Assembly (NCBI GenBank): GCA_963820375.1 | Contig: CAWFZX010000001.1 | Location: forward strand, 1-64,000 | Direction of reading: 5' to 3' | Origin: AWTP1-13 sp963820375 | GTDB lineage: Bacteria > Pseudomonadota > Alphaproteobacteria > Rhizobiales > Hyphomicrobiaceae | Length of the DNA: 64,000 nucleotides | Part shown: piece after piece, positions 26,323-35,099 of the stretch | How the letters are laid out: each line of letters begins with the position of its first letter | Position numbering within the stretch: position 1 is the first letter of the stretch | Made by a program: the position numbers and the translations under genes | Notes under the pieces: generated by a model | Database searches by the model: none | The model's input: the letters and a program-made list of their open reading frames with translations, nothing else | Told to the model about the DNA's origin: nothing

Positions 26323-26655
26323 TCACGGTTGTCGTTGTCCGCAACCGCTTCGCCGTACGAGCGCGGCGGCGAGTTCTTGAGCAGATTGTACCGACACCTC
26401 CGGCCATAACTCAGCGTGTGATTTCCGGCCACCCTCTTTGTTGCCGGTCTCCTTGCGTTTGCGCTCTCGACCGCTCCGCAGTTTGGCGACCAGACGGCAG
26501 TTTCTCATATCGGCAAAGGCGCCGGCGACCTGGCGCATCATTTTGCGACCCAGGTCGTCACTGTCGGTGAGATCGTCGCCCGATGCGATCAGCAGCTTCG
26601 CATCGGCCAGAGCGATCAATTGGACTCGCAAAATCTCCCTTTGCTCCTGAGACAT
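26323..26655 (-). CDS. Hypothetical protein, 110 residues
   Basis: A soluble protein of unknown function. The ATG at 26655 is preceded by a GGAGG and an overlapping TAGGA at good spacing, strong support that it is translated. The N-terminal half looks helical (SQEQREILRVQLIALADAKL, then DDLGRKMMRQVAGAFADMR). The C-terminal half is basic and low in complexity (RSGRERKRKETGNKEGGRK). It lies upstream of glgE on the same strand, about 280 bases away, so cotranscription is possible but not shown. Confidence 0.6.
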   Translation of the reverse strand: MSQEQREILRVQLIALADAKLLIASGDDLTDSDDLGRKMMRQVAGAFADMRNCRLVAKLRSGRERKRKETGNKEGGRKSHAELWPEVSVQSAQELAAALVRRSGCGQRQP

Positions 26656-27148
26656 CAAAATCCTACCTCCGCACGCATCTTGACCACGGCTAAACCACCG
26701 CAGAACGGTGATGCGTCCCCGTACTGCGGTTGGATTACGAGGCTCCCCTGCGTGTCCACGTATCCGAAACCCTGGCCGTAAGAGATGGCGAGGAGACCTT
26801 CGAAAATCGGATGCCTTGCGAAAATTCGGCTCAAACTCGACCGGTTACCCTACGATCGGAACCGCCAGGTCCTTGCCCACATTGCGTATGGTTGCACGTT
26901 CATGCTGCACGCGATGTTTAGTCTTGCATTGAAGGTCCTTACGTGGGCGAGGAAAGGCTGCTGGCCGTAGGTGTGGCATCTGGCGCAAGGTAAATAATAT
27001 CGCCGCCGCGCGGGCATTTTTCCGGCCTGGCGCTTGAGCGGCGCCACAACTCCGCTGCTGCCGGACGCGTCCCAGGGCCGGGTCCGGTCGGGGCAAGCGG
27101 CTGGGGACGGTGCCCCGGCCTTCGCAGACCGGGCAGCCGTGAAAATCG
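26656..27148. other. Intergenic region, no gene seen
   Basis: About 490 bases between the 110-residue ORF and the end of the TPP enzyme gene. The overlapping open frames on both strands lack ribosome binding sites and recognisable protein character. Confidence 0.4.
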
Positions 27149-29019
27149 TCATGAACTTTGTGGGGCCATCGTACACCTTCCGCCGTCAATATGCTTTTCC
27201 GGTAGCCCTGCCCAACCTCGGATCCGCGAAGTCACGTCCTTGCCGGGCAGGATCGTGCCGACGAGCTCCCGAGCCGTAGTCGCGATGACCCCGCCCAGGG
27301 CCGGATCTCCGGCCAGCATCGATTTCATGAAGTTGCGGGCTTGCTTCAGAGAGATGTGCGGAGGAAGCGGGGGAACGTTGGGATCGGTGACAAAATCGAG
27401 GACTATGGGACGATCGGCGGAGAGTGCCTGGTCCCAAGCCGAGCCGATCTGATCGGGTGTCTCGATGCGAAGACCGCGAAGCCCGAGCGATTTGGCAAAT
27501 TCTGCGTAAGGCACGTCCGGTAGGGATTGGCTGCTTTCCCACTTTGGATCGCCGGCTTGGATGCGCTCCTCCCACGTTACGAAAGCCAGGTCGCGATTGT
27601 TGCTTACCATGACGATCAAGCGCGGATCGGACCAACGCTCCCAATACTTGCCGATGGTAATGAGCGCCGCCATCCCGTTCATCTGCATGGCACCGTCACC
27701 GGCGAGCGCGATGATCGGGCGGTCAGGATACGCAATCTTTGCCGCAATTGCGTAAGGGATCGCGCAGCCCATCGTGGCAAGCGAGCCGGAGACCGATCCC
27801 ATCATCTCCCGACGGAACGCTAGCTGCTGGGCGTACCAAACAGTGGTTGTCCCGCTGTCGGCGGCAACGATCACTCGATCGGGAAGTCTCGCGTTCAGCT
27901 CGTAGATGACACGCCGAGGATTGATCGGGTCTGCGTCGACCATGGCGAGGTTATGTGCTTCTTTGCGCGCTGCCTCGATGCTTTCGCGAATCTGCTTTTG
28001 CCATCGCCCGTCAGATTTCTGCTCAAGCATTGGTAGCAAGGTGCGCAGGGTGGCGGCCGCATCGCCCAGTAGATTCACCTCACTGGGATATCGCAAACCG
28101 AGCATTCCAGCATTGATGTCGATTTGGACACCACGGGCCTGTCCGGGCTCGGGAAGAAATTCGGCGTAGGGAAAGCCGGTGCCGACCATCAGCAGGGTGT
28201 CGCAGCCCTGCATGAGATCCCAGCTCGCCTTCGTGCCCAGCAGGCCGATAGCGTCGGTGCAGAGAGCATGGTCATCGGGCATCGCCGCCTTGCCGAGCAA
28301 TGCCTTGGATACGCCCGCGCCCAGGCGATCGGCAACGGCGATGACCTGCTCGCTCGCTCCCAACGCGCCAGCGCCAATCAGCATCGCGACTTTATTACCG
28401 GCGTTTAGAATCCCTGCCGATCTGGACAGCGCTGGGCTGTCGGGCACAATGGGCGCAAGTTCTATGCCGACACCGGAATGGGTCATGCCATGCTCGTGTG
28501 TCGGCTCCTGCATGGCCTGCATTTGCAAGTCGTTAGGCAGAATGAGACAGGTCACCTTTCTTTCTGCGAGCGCGATCCGATAGGCACGGTCAATTAGATG
28601 CGGAATCTGTGTGGGCGTCACGGCGGTCTCAACGTAGGCGCCGGCTACATCTTTGAATAAGGACTGTAGATCCAGATCCTGCTGGTAGTGAGAGCCCATC
28701 GCGGATCGCGCCTGCTGTCCAACAAGCGCCAGAACCGGCTGATGGTCGAGTTTAGCATCGTATAGACCGTTGAGCAGGTGAACGGCGCCGGGACCGGACG
28801 TGGCAATGCAGACGCCGACTTCGCCCGTAAACTTCGCGGTGGCGCACGCCATCAGCCCGGCCATTTCCTCATGCCTGACTTGGATAAAATCAATAGCGCC
28901 TTTGGTCCTTGCGAGAGCGCCAACCAGTCCGCCATTCCGTCGCCGGGGTAGCCGAACACTCGGTGGACGCCCCACGCCTGCAGCCGCTCCCAGATGAAAT
29001 CTGCGACGGTTTTTGCCAT
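27149..29019 (-). pseudogene. Thiamine pyrophosphate-requiring enzyme with a frameshift near the N-terminus
   Basis: A pyruvate oxidase/acetolactate synthase-like TPP enzyme of about 620 residues. The N-terminus (MAKTVADFIWERLQAWG, then RVFGYPGDG) starts at the ATG at 29019 behind GGAAGG. The remaining body (LVGALARTKGAIDFIQVRHEE onward) is in another frame. The switch lies near 28935-28950, just after PGDG, and one missing base would restore it. The body is intact: the TPP motif GDGAMQMNGMAALIT ends in SNNRD, and the central domain has IGAGALGA. The lesion is either real decay or a sequence error. It is divergent from the LLM oxidoreductase and preceded by an EcfG-like promoter. Its substrate is unknown. 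Confidence 0.75.
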
Positions 29020-29053
29020 GGAGCCTTCCGACGAGACTAGGGACTGCATCCGT

Positions 29054-29078
29054 AACGACTAGACCATGAAATGGTTCA
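29054..29078 (-). promoter_or_regulatory. EcfG-like general stress promoter for the TPP enzyme
   Basis: On the minus strand TGAAC, then 16 bases, then CGTT, ending 35 bases before the ATG at 29019. The alphaproteobacterial sigma-EcfG consensus is GGAAC-N16/17-CGTT, so there is one mismatch. Position and orientation fit a promoter. Confidence 0.4.
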
Positions 29079-29086
29079 GAAAGAGA

Positions 29087-29111
29087 GGAACCTTGAACCG
29101 ACGCTCTGGTT
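29087..29111 (+). promoter_or_regulatory. EcfG-like promoter for the LLM oxidoreductase
   Basis: GGAAC, 16 bases, GGTT on the plus strand, about 39 bases before the ATG at 29150. It has one mismatch in the -10 half against GGAAC-N16/17-CGTT. It is back to back with the promoter at 29054-29078. Confidence 0.35.
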
Positions 29112-29171
29112 TGCTGTCGACGAGGCGACGACACGCGGAGTACTTCAGAATGCTTACTCGGCTACAAATTG

Positions 29172-30119
29172 ATGTCGGAGGAGCATGGCCCGAAGGATCT
29201 GGTCAAGAATGCCGAGCGTGCAGAGAAGGCGGGCTTTGATTTTGCGGCGATCTCCGATCACTTTCTTCCGTGGATCGATGAACAAGGGCATTCGCCATTC
29301 GCTTGGACGGTATTGGGGGCGATCGCCAACGCCACGGATCAGCTTGGGTTAATAACCGCCGTCACCTGTCCGACCATGCGTTATCATCCCGCGATCATCG
29401 CCCAGGGTGCGGCAACGCTGGCGCTGCTCACGGACGATCGATTTACTCTCGGCCTCGGATCGGGCGAACGCCTTAATGAGCACGTTATCGGATTGGGCTG
29501 GCCTGGCGTTGCTGAAAGGCATGAGCGGTTCTGCGAGGCCGTCGAAATCATTCAGGGCTTGCTAAAGGGAGAGCTGACCAACTATCGCGGCAAGTATCTT
29601 CAGCTCGAAAACGCGAAGCTGTATGACCGTCCCAGTAAGAAGCCTCCAGTCGTCATCGCCGCTGGTGGTCCCAAAGCGGCCGGCATAGCGGGTGAGAAAG
29701 GCGACGGCTTGGTGGCGACAGAGGCGGATAAGGAGCTCGTCGAAGCGTTTCGCGCAGCCGGTGGAAAGGGTCCACTATATGCGGAAGTCGGTATGTGCTG
29801 CGGTAAGCGGGAGGATCAGGCGCGCATGACCGCCCACAGGTATTTTCGCTGGTCGGTCACGGGTTGGCCAGTTCAAGCCGAACTGCCTGATACGAAGGGT
29901 TTTGAGGCCGTAAGCCGGCATGTCACGCCAGAGAACGTTGCCGAGCAGATCACCTGTGGGCCGTCCATCGAGCGACATCTTGAGGCTGTCATGAAGTACA
30001 TTGACGCTGGATTCGATCACATCGTGCTCACGCAGATCGGTCCGGAACAGGATTATTTTCTCGAAGTGTTCGAGAAGGAACTAGCGCCAGCGCTGCGTCA
30101 GAGCAGGAATGCTGCCTAG
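29172..30119 (+). CDS. F420-dependent LLM class oxidoreductase (TIGR03557-like)
   Basis: A luciferase-like monooxygenase fold protein of about 315 residues, close to the F420-type TIGR03557 group (EEHGPKDLVKNAERAEKAGF, DFAAISDHFLPWIDEQGH, LGLGSGERLNEH). It would use a deazaflavin or flavin to oxidise or reduce an unknown substrate. The coding frame reads GYKLMSEEHGP from 29160, before the ATG at 29172, matching the usual N-terminus, yet no start codon precedes it in frame. An ATG at 29150, with CGGAG ten bases before it, is one base out of frame, suggesting a frameshift at the extreme 5' end. It is divergent from the TPP enzyme. Confidence 0.85.
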   Translation: MSEEHGPKDLVKNAERAEKAGFDFAAISDHFLPWIDEQGHSPFAWTVLGAIANATDQLGLITAVTCPTMRYHPAIIAQGAATLALLTDDRFTLGLGSGERLNEHVIGLGWPGVAERHERFCEAVEIIQGLLKGELTNYRGKYLQLENAKLYDRPSKKPPVVIAAGGPKAAGIAGEKGDGLVATEADKELVEAFRAAGGKGPLYAEVGMCCGKREDQARMTAHRYFRWSVTGWPVQAELPDTKGFEAVSRHVTPENVAEQITCGPSIERHLEAVMKYIDAGFDHIVLTQIGPEQDYFLEVFEKELAPALRQSRNAA

Positions 30120-30344
30120 CCTCGTCGCCACCAGTTGGCATTGGCCGTGGGGTTGCCGGGCAGCTGACAGGCAAGGACTGCAGATATTCGTTTCACGGGC
30201 CACTGCATATCGTGTTGCGCACCAATTGATCGAGGGTTCGGATCGAACCCGAACACCCTGAGCCGCCAAACCGGTGGCCATCGTTCCGGTGAAGCCCGAA
30301 TGTTCCGGATCGGCCGCAAAAGGCGATTGACGAGAGCCCGCTGG

Positions 30345-30445
30345 GTTAGGGCGAAGGTGCCGACCTCGATCTTGTTTGCCGGCCGGGTCGCGAAGGAACG
30401 CTGCGTAATAATGCGCATCGTAATCGGCCCGGATGCCGGGTGCGC
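30345..30445 (-). pseudogene. C-terminal fragment of a VOC (glyoxalase-like) protein
   Basis: On the minus strand GIRADYDAHYYAAFLRDPAG (30380-30440 region) is the typical last part of a VOC-family domain, normally followed by NxIEAV. Here NKIEVGTF continues in a different frame (30353-30370), so there is a frameshift. No full upstream domain can be read. The short length limits confidence. Confidence 0.5.
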
Positions 30446-30519
30446 ACGTGGTGGATGGTGGGGGCACCTAGTAAACGCACCGACGGTGCGGCCGGATCGA
30501 TACCAGCCCCGGCCACGAG

Positions 30520-30684
30520 CTATCCCTTCAGTGTGGCCACCACGTGGGTTTCAATGGTGCTCAGCCAGGAACCGGTCTTGTTCTCGTGCGACTTCGTGAG
30601 CTCAACCAGGCACCGTTCGAGACCCTCTTCCATCGCGAGGGACACGAGATCGTCCACGACAGCATTGGCTCTACCGACCTGCAT
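30520..30684 (-). CDS. Possible small hypothetical protein, 54 residues
   Basis: The frame from the ATG at 30684 encodes a charged helical peptide (NAVVDDLVSLAMEEGLER, then LVELTKSHENKTGSWLSTIE) that looks like real protein. The AAGG before the start is too close to be a good ribosome binding site, and the frame is open much further upstream to 31002 without protein-like content. Function unknown. Confidence 0.35.
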   Translation of the reverse strand: MQVGRANAVVDDLVSLAMEEGLERCLVELTKSHENKTGSWLSTIETHVVATLKG

Positions 30685-31073
30685 CCTTTTTTCGCTCCGC
30701 TGATAAACACGGCTAACGAACCAGCAGCGAAGCGGTTTTATTGTGCTCGTTGTCTTGGTCGGGCGGGAGCCTCGGAGCAGGGCCGGCTCGCGGCGATCGT
30801 CAAGTCTTGGGACGATGCAATCCTGGGGCGTTGATCTCGGCGGGCTGATAGCGACGTGTAAGGGCGTGTGAAAGCCGCTGAGGTCATCGGGTAAGCCGGT
30901 GATATTGGTCTTCACGAAGCGAGGCAGCCCGACGGACAGCGTCGGTGAACGCCAGGCTTTGAGCGCACTATCGAAATGCATCGTACCCCGCGCGTGCCAC
31001 ATAGGAGCTCAAAACGAAATGTGGTGGTCGGTGCTGGGCAAGACTTCCCATGGGCGAGCTGAATTGGCCGGAC
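30685..31073. other. Intergenic region, nothing identifiable
   Basis: Roughly 390 bases upstream of the DUF6496 promoter. Open frames on both strands look like non-coding translation and carry no ribosome binding site. Confidence 0.35.
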
Positions 31074-31099
31074 GGAACCGGCGCCACGCAATCGGCGTT
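31074..31099 (+). promoter_or_regulatory. Consensus sigma-EcfG promoter upstream of the DUF6496 gene
   Basis: GGAAC (31074-31078), 17 bases, CGTT (31096-31099). This matches every consensus base of the alphaproteobacterial general stress promoter GGAAC-N16/17-CGTT. The -10 half ends 32 bases before the ATG at 31132. Confidence 0.55.
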
Positions 31100-31131
31100 G
31101 CGTCCTGTGCAACCTATACAGAGGTCAGGAA

Positions 31132-31317
31132 ATGGCTACGAGGAAATACTCAAAAGCATCGTCAAGGAAGGTGGGGAAGGCGATGCATGAGCGGAAGAAG
31201 GGTACGCTTAAGAGCGGGAGTGGCAGGAAGGTCAAGAGCAAGAAACAGGCGATCGCAATCGGACTTTCACAGGCGCGCAAGGCAGGCAAGAAAGTGCCCA
31301 TGAGGAAAAAGAAATAG
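31132..31317 (+). CDS. DUF6496 domain-containing protein
   Basis: A 61-residue, very basic protein. The block HERKKGTLKSGSGRKVKS followed by KQAIAIGLSQARKAGKK is the DUF6496 signature. Members are small Lys/Arg-rich proteins of unknown function, possibly nucleic acid binding judging only by charge. An AGGTCAGGA lies just before the ATG. The upstream EcfG-type promoter suggests induction in the general stress response, which would fit an abundant small protein made under stress. Confidence 0.85.
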   Translation: MATRKYSKASSRKVGKAMHERKKGTLKSGSGRKVKSKKQAIAIGLSQARKAGKKVPMRKKK

Positions 31318-31361
31318 CCAGTGCATCGCCCATGTCGTGCGATTGCGCTGCCGGCTGAATC

Positions 31362-31568
31362 CTAAGTGTCATGTCCAGGCAATGTCGGCTGCACGCGACT
31401 TTCTGCACCCACCATTAGGCTCGGCTCCTCATCCACAGATACCAGCCCTTCGAGGGTGAACTGATTGAGCCGTTGAGCGACCCAAAACAGCGTCACCTGA
31501 TTGCAAAAATCTGCTCGTCGGTACCGTATCGCACCAACTGCGATATGGAAGTGTCGAGCGGAAAGCAT
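31362..31568 (-). CDS. Possible small hypothetical protein, 68 residues
   Basis: The ATG at 31568 follows GAGGAA at a spacing of five, a good ribosome binding site. The product (HFHIAVGAIRYRRADF, then LNQFTLEGLVSVDEEPSLMV) is moderately protein-like but matches no family I know. A competing frame runs through the same bases. It is divergent from the gene at 31637. Confidence 0.4.
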   Translation of the reverse strand: MLSARHFHIAVGAIRYRRADFCNQVTLFWVAQRLNQFTLEGLVSVDEEPSLMVGAESRVQPTLPGHDT

Positions 31569-31636
31569 AAAATTTCCTCGTCCCAGACGCTAAGAACGTG
31601 CCCGCTGATTTCGGACGCAGTCGCGAAGGAGGCCCA

Positions 31637-31916
31637 ATGTCCCGGTTGACCAAGAGCCTCGGGAGGACCGACGGGGCCATTCGCGAACTGACCGGACGGA
31701 TCCAACTCTACCGCAATCGGATTGCGCGAAGATCCAGAGAATCCTGCGTTAGCCGAACAAGCGGCGCAGCTCCTTCCCAGCGCGAATGCTGCTCTTGATG
31801 GGCTGGTGAAGTATCGCAAACGCCTCCTCCATGCTGCTGAGGTGGAAGCCTACTTATCACCGCACGACGTCACTAATCCGGCGCGTCCTTCGCTGATCCC
31901 TCGCTACAGCAGGTAG
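31637..31916 (+). pseudogene. Small helical protein split by a single-base frameshift
   Basis: The ATG at 31637 follows a near-perfect AAGGAGG at 31626-31632. The first part, MSRLTKSLGRTDGAIRELTG then RIQLYRNRI, is a charged helix. At about 31720 the frame must shift by one base to continue as REDPENPALAEQAAQLLPSA and LDGLVKYRKRLLHAAEVEA, again helical and clearly one protein with the first part. In the original frame translation ends at 31798 after Ser/Arg/Cys-rich residues. The whole would be about 90 residues and coiled-coil-like. Family unknown. The lesion is real or a sequence error. Confidence 0.5.
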
Positions 31917-32084
31917 TCTCTCGGCCGACTGCTATAGCCGCGAAATTTTCCCGTCTAGCCGGGCCCAGGCGTCCGTAACCGGTATCGTCAAGCACACAAG
32001 GAACCGTGGGGACCATAGGCCTCCCGATGGATAGATTTCTTTTAAGCAGGGCTTCACGCCGACCGCGTCTTTAGGAGGGTAGCG

Positions 32085-32560
32085 ATGAAGACATTACACA
32101 GAAGGTGCGCGACTGCACAAGAAGGAGGTGGTCGCCTGCCTTCGGCTAGCAATCCGAGGGACGGCGACTTACGAGGTGCGCCGATTTCCGACGACGACCC
32201 GAGGTCTGCTGGAGCTTGCGGATTGGCTGGAACCCGGGTGCACCCATGTGGCGATGGAGGCAATGGGCATCTACTGAAGCCTATCTGGCACACCCTGGAA
32301 GGGCGGTTCCAACAGATCCTAGCCAACGCGGCCCATATCAACGGTGTACCCGGGCGCAAAAGCGACACGAACGATGCGGCCTGGATCGCCGATCTGCTAG
32401 CGCATAGCCTGATCCCGGGGAGCTTTGTGCCACCGCAGCCAATCCAAGAACTGCGCGATCTGACGCGGACCAGGAAGCAACTTTACGCGCGAGATCGTGC
32501 AGCACACTCAGCGCAATCGGCGCTGGTCGTTGCGCGCATCAGCGCCGGTTGCTGCGTGTC
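32085..32560 (+). mobile_element. Degenerate IS110-family transposase remnant
   Basis: Fragments of an IS110 (DEDD) transposase in three frames. LHKKEVVACLRLAIRGTATY with THVAMEAMGIY ends at a TGA. Next, in another frame, come KPIWHTLEGRFQQILANAAH, NGVPGRKSDTNDAAWIADLL and VPPQPIQELRDLTRTRKQL. Then EIVQHTQRN continues in the first frame. AGGAGGG precedes the ATG at 32085. The C-terminal half with the Ser-containing domain is missing, so the element is inactive. No terminal repeats were recognised, as expected for IS110. Confidence 0.75.
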
Positions 32561-32780
32561 TGTCCTTCCTGCAACGGCTGCACCCATTCACGCCGCGGTC
32601 ACAGGAGCTTCATCTTTCTGCAATGGCGTATTGCGGAATCGTCAGCTGCTTTTGGGCGGTGCCCCCGCACACACAAGCCGATCAACCGATCATTGGTCAG
32701 CGCATGCGTGGGAGTGGTTGGCTTGGCCCCGCCAATTGGCTATCCATCGCTGACAACACCCGCCGCCCGCGGGTCTCCCC

Positions 32781-32786
32781 TATAAT
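32781..32786 (+). promoter_or_regulatory. TATAAT -10-like box before the PhoD gene
   Basis: A perfect TATAAT lies 27 bases upstream of the ATG at 32814. No good -35 box is found at 16-18 bases, so this is only suggestive. Confidence 0.25.
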
Positions 32787-32813
32787 AAGCCGTGGCAGAT
32801 TGAACCCATCGCA

Positions 32814-34439
32814 ATGACCCCTACGCGCTCGAATGCCGACCGCTGCCCGCGCCGTCCCCGGCGACCCACGATTACGCGTCGGCAAGCCCTCGCTGCACCG
32901 AGCGCCTTTGCCATCGGCGTGCTCACGGCGGGCTCTTTGGTACTGGCGAGGGGTGGCGATCCATTTACGCTGGGGGTGGCAGCAGGTGATCCTGCGCCCG
33001 ATGGCTTTGTGCTGTGGACGCGTCTGGCGGTGGAGCCGCTCGCGGCCGACGGCCTGGGAGGTATGCTCGGACCGGTTGCCGTCACTTGGGAGGTCGCCTC
33101 CGATGAGACGATGCAGCACGTCGTTCGCACCGGACTGGTCGAGGCCGCCGCGCCATCGGCGCATTCGGTGCACGTCGAAGTAGGCGGGTTGGAACCCAAT
33201 CGACCCTATTGGTACCGGTTTGCGGCACTCGGTGCGCGCAGTGCGATCGGCCGCGCCCGCACAACACCGGGATTGGCCGACCGGCTGGATCACTTGCGCT
33301 TCGCCTTTGCCTCCTGCTCAAATTGGCAGTTGGGCTATTTCAGCGCCTATCGACACATCGTCGAGGAGCAACCCGATCTCGTCATTTTTCTAGGAGACTA
33401 TATCTACGAGTACAGCATCCCTGCCACTTCCGCCTCGGCAGGCCGTATCGTGCGCGCGCACGACGGCCCGACCGCAACCGATCTCACCGGCTATCGCAAC
33501 CGTTACGCCCTCTACCGCACGGATCCGGATCTGCAGGCGCTACACGCAGCGGCCGCCTGTCTTGTGACCTGGGACGACCATGAGGTGGAGAACGACTACG
33601 CCAATGAATGGTCACAAGACATGCGCGTCCCGCCGGCAGATTTCTTGCGGCGACGGGCCGCAGCCTATCAAGCCTACTACGAACACATGCCACTGCGCCC
33701 ACGCGCAATCGTGCCAAACCCATCCCTGCGCCTTTATGGCCGGCTGCCGTTCGGCAACCTCGTAACCTTCTCCGTTTTGGACGGCCGCCAGTATCGATCA
33801 AAACAGCCCTGCGAGGTGCCGCCGTCGCGGCGCGGGCATGTTGCTCCGGACAGCTGCAGCGAACGTCTTGATCGGCAGCGCACGCTGTTGGGCTACGAAC
33901 AAGAGCAATGGCTGAGCGAGGGGTTCAAGCGGACCAACACCGCCTGGAATGTCGTTGCCCAGGCGCAACTCGTGGCGCAGCTGCGCCAAAAGAACCGGGT
34001 TGGCGAGGTTGGCTATTGGACGGATGGTTGGGACGGATACCCTGCCGCGCGGCAGCGTTTGCTCGACGCCATCGCCGCAAGCCGAGTGCCAAACCCCGTG
34101 TTTATCGGTGGCGATATCCATTCCTTCTGGGCAACGGACCTCAAGCAGGACTTCAACAATCCGCTGTCGGCAACCCTCGCCACGGAATTCGTGGGAACGT
34201 CCATCACCTCGGACCCACCGCCGCACGGCCTGATCGCCGGGCTGCTGCCCGAAAACCCGCACGTGCGCTACTTCGAAAGTCGCTATCGCGGCTACGTGGT
34301 GGTCGACGTCAATCGTGATCGGATGCAGGCCCGCTTCCGCGCCATCTCTGATCGCCAGGACCCGCGGGCAACCGTATCAACGCTCAAGCAATTCATTGTG
34401 GTCAACGGGGCACCCGGCGCCATCGACAGCAATGGCTAG
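32814..34439 (+). CDS. PhoD-like alkaline phosphatase/phosphodiesterase, Tat-exported
   Basis: A 541-residue PhoD-family metallophosphatase. The N-terminus has a twin-arginine signal (TITRRQAL followed by a hydrophobic stretch to about residue 45). A PhoD N-terminal domain follows (PFTLGVAAGDPAPDGFVLWTRL), then the metal-binding catalytic core: FAFASCSNWQ, FLGDYIYEYS, TWDDHEVENDYA and FIGGDIHSFWATDL. PhoD enzymes use Ca and Fe to hydrolyse phosphomonoesters and diesters outside the cytoplasm. Length and motif order are complete. No pho box was recognised upstream. Confidence 0.93.
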   Translation: MTPTRSNADRCPRRPRRPTITRRQALAAPSAFAIGVLTAGSLVLARGGDPFTLGVAAGDPAPDGFVLWTRLAVEPLAADGLGGMLGPVAVTWEVASDETMQHVVRTGLVEAAAPSAHSVHVEVGGLEPNRPYWYRFAALGARSAIGRARTTPGLADRLDHLRFAFASCSNWQLGYFSAYRHIVEEQPDLVIFLGDYIYEYSIPATSASAGRIVRAHDGPTATDLTGYRNRYALYRTDPDLQALHAAAACLVTWDDHEVENDYANEWSQDMRVPPADFLRRRAAAYQAYYEHMPLRPRAIVPNPSLRLYGRLPFGNLVTFSVLDGRQYRSKQPCEVPPSRRGHVAPDSCSERLDRQRTLLGYEQEQWLSEGFKRTNTAWNVVAQAQLVAQLRQKNRVGEVGYWTDGWDGYPAARQRLLDAIAASRVPNPVFIGGDIHSFWATDLKQDFNNPLSATLATEFVGTSITSDPPPHGLIAGLLPENPHVRYFESRYRGYVVVDVNRDRMQARFRAISDRQDPRATVSTLKQFIVVNGAPGAIDSNG

Positions 34440-34596
34440 CGTTTTCTGCGGGGACCGTGGACCCCAAGCGTCGACACACCGCTCCCACGCTCAACTGACC
34501 TACGCCTGACGCCGGTCACCACCGGGTTGGGCAGGAGGTGCAACCCCTGGCCAGCGCCGGCAGTTCAGATGGTGCGATCCCTGGCAATACAGGACG

Positions 34597-34887
34597 CTAC
34601 TTCTCCTGCTGCAGCATGAATCGAACACGCCGCTGCACCACGCGACGGCAGGTGCGGGTCCAGTCTTGCTTGCTCATGTGTGTGCCCTTGTCCCAGTCCT
34701 TGATGCAGTCGCTCAGATACTGGGCGCCGAGTTTCTGGACTTCGGCTTCGGACACGGTGCTATCAGGCTTTGGCGTTGCCGAGGACGGGGTGCCTTGGCG
34801 TTTCCCGGTTGCAGAACCGGACTGGCCGTGGGCAACGCTGCACGCGAGCAATAGCGAGATGGCACCAACAAGAAGGCGGGTTCGCAT
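34597..34887 (-). CDS. Small secreted hypothetical protein
   Basis: A 96-residue protein with a clear signal peptide (MRTRLLVGAISLLLACSVAHG). A Ser/Thr/Pro-rich linker follows, then a C-terminal domain with two Cys (LSDCIKDWDKGTHMSKQDW and TRTCRRVVQRR). Proteins of this kind occur in Bradyrhizobium-like genomes, to my knowledge without a known function. The ribosome binding site is weak. Likely periplasmic with one disulphide. Confidence 0.7.
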   Translation of the reverse strand: MRTRLLVGAISLLLACSVAHGQSGSATGKRQGTPSSATPKPDSTVSEAEVQKLGAQYLSDCIKDWDKGTHMSKQDWTRTCRRVVQRRVRFMLQQEK

Positions 34888-35099
34888 GTGGGGACAAACC
34901 TAAATTTCGAGCACGTACTGTCGTGCTGTGAGACCGGCAGCTCATTGGTCTTACTGCATTATTGCCTGGGAAGATAGCGATGGAAGGAGAATATGCGCCC
35001 AGCTGCGCCGCGTTGGGGCTACCTTGCGGCTTCTCGTTTCTGGAGATGCTGCGACGGGCCGCAAGCGGTTAGTCCCGCAAGCGGCCCCGCGCCTGTTCT

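Noticed and set aside
27020..29134. Start of the TPP enzyme at 29134, giving one unbroken 661-codon frame
   Set aside because: The first 60 residues of that frame are unlike any TPP enzyme, whereas the true N-terminus (MAKTVADF) is present in another frame behind a ribosome binding site.
30445..30525. A GC-rich stretch with a T-arm-like end, considered as a tRNA or attachment site
   Set aside because: No cloverleaf with matching acceptor and anticodon arms could be formed, and no integrase gene is nearby.
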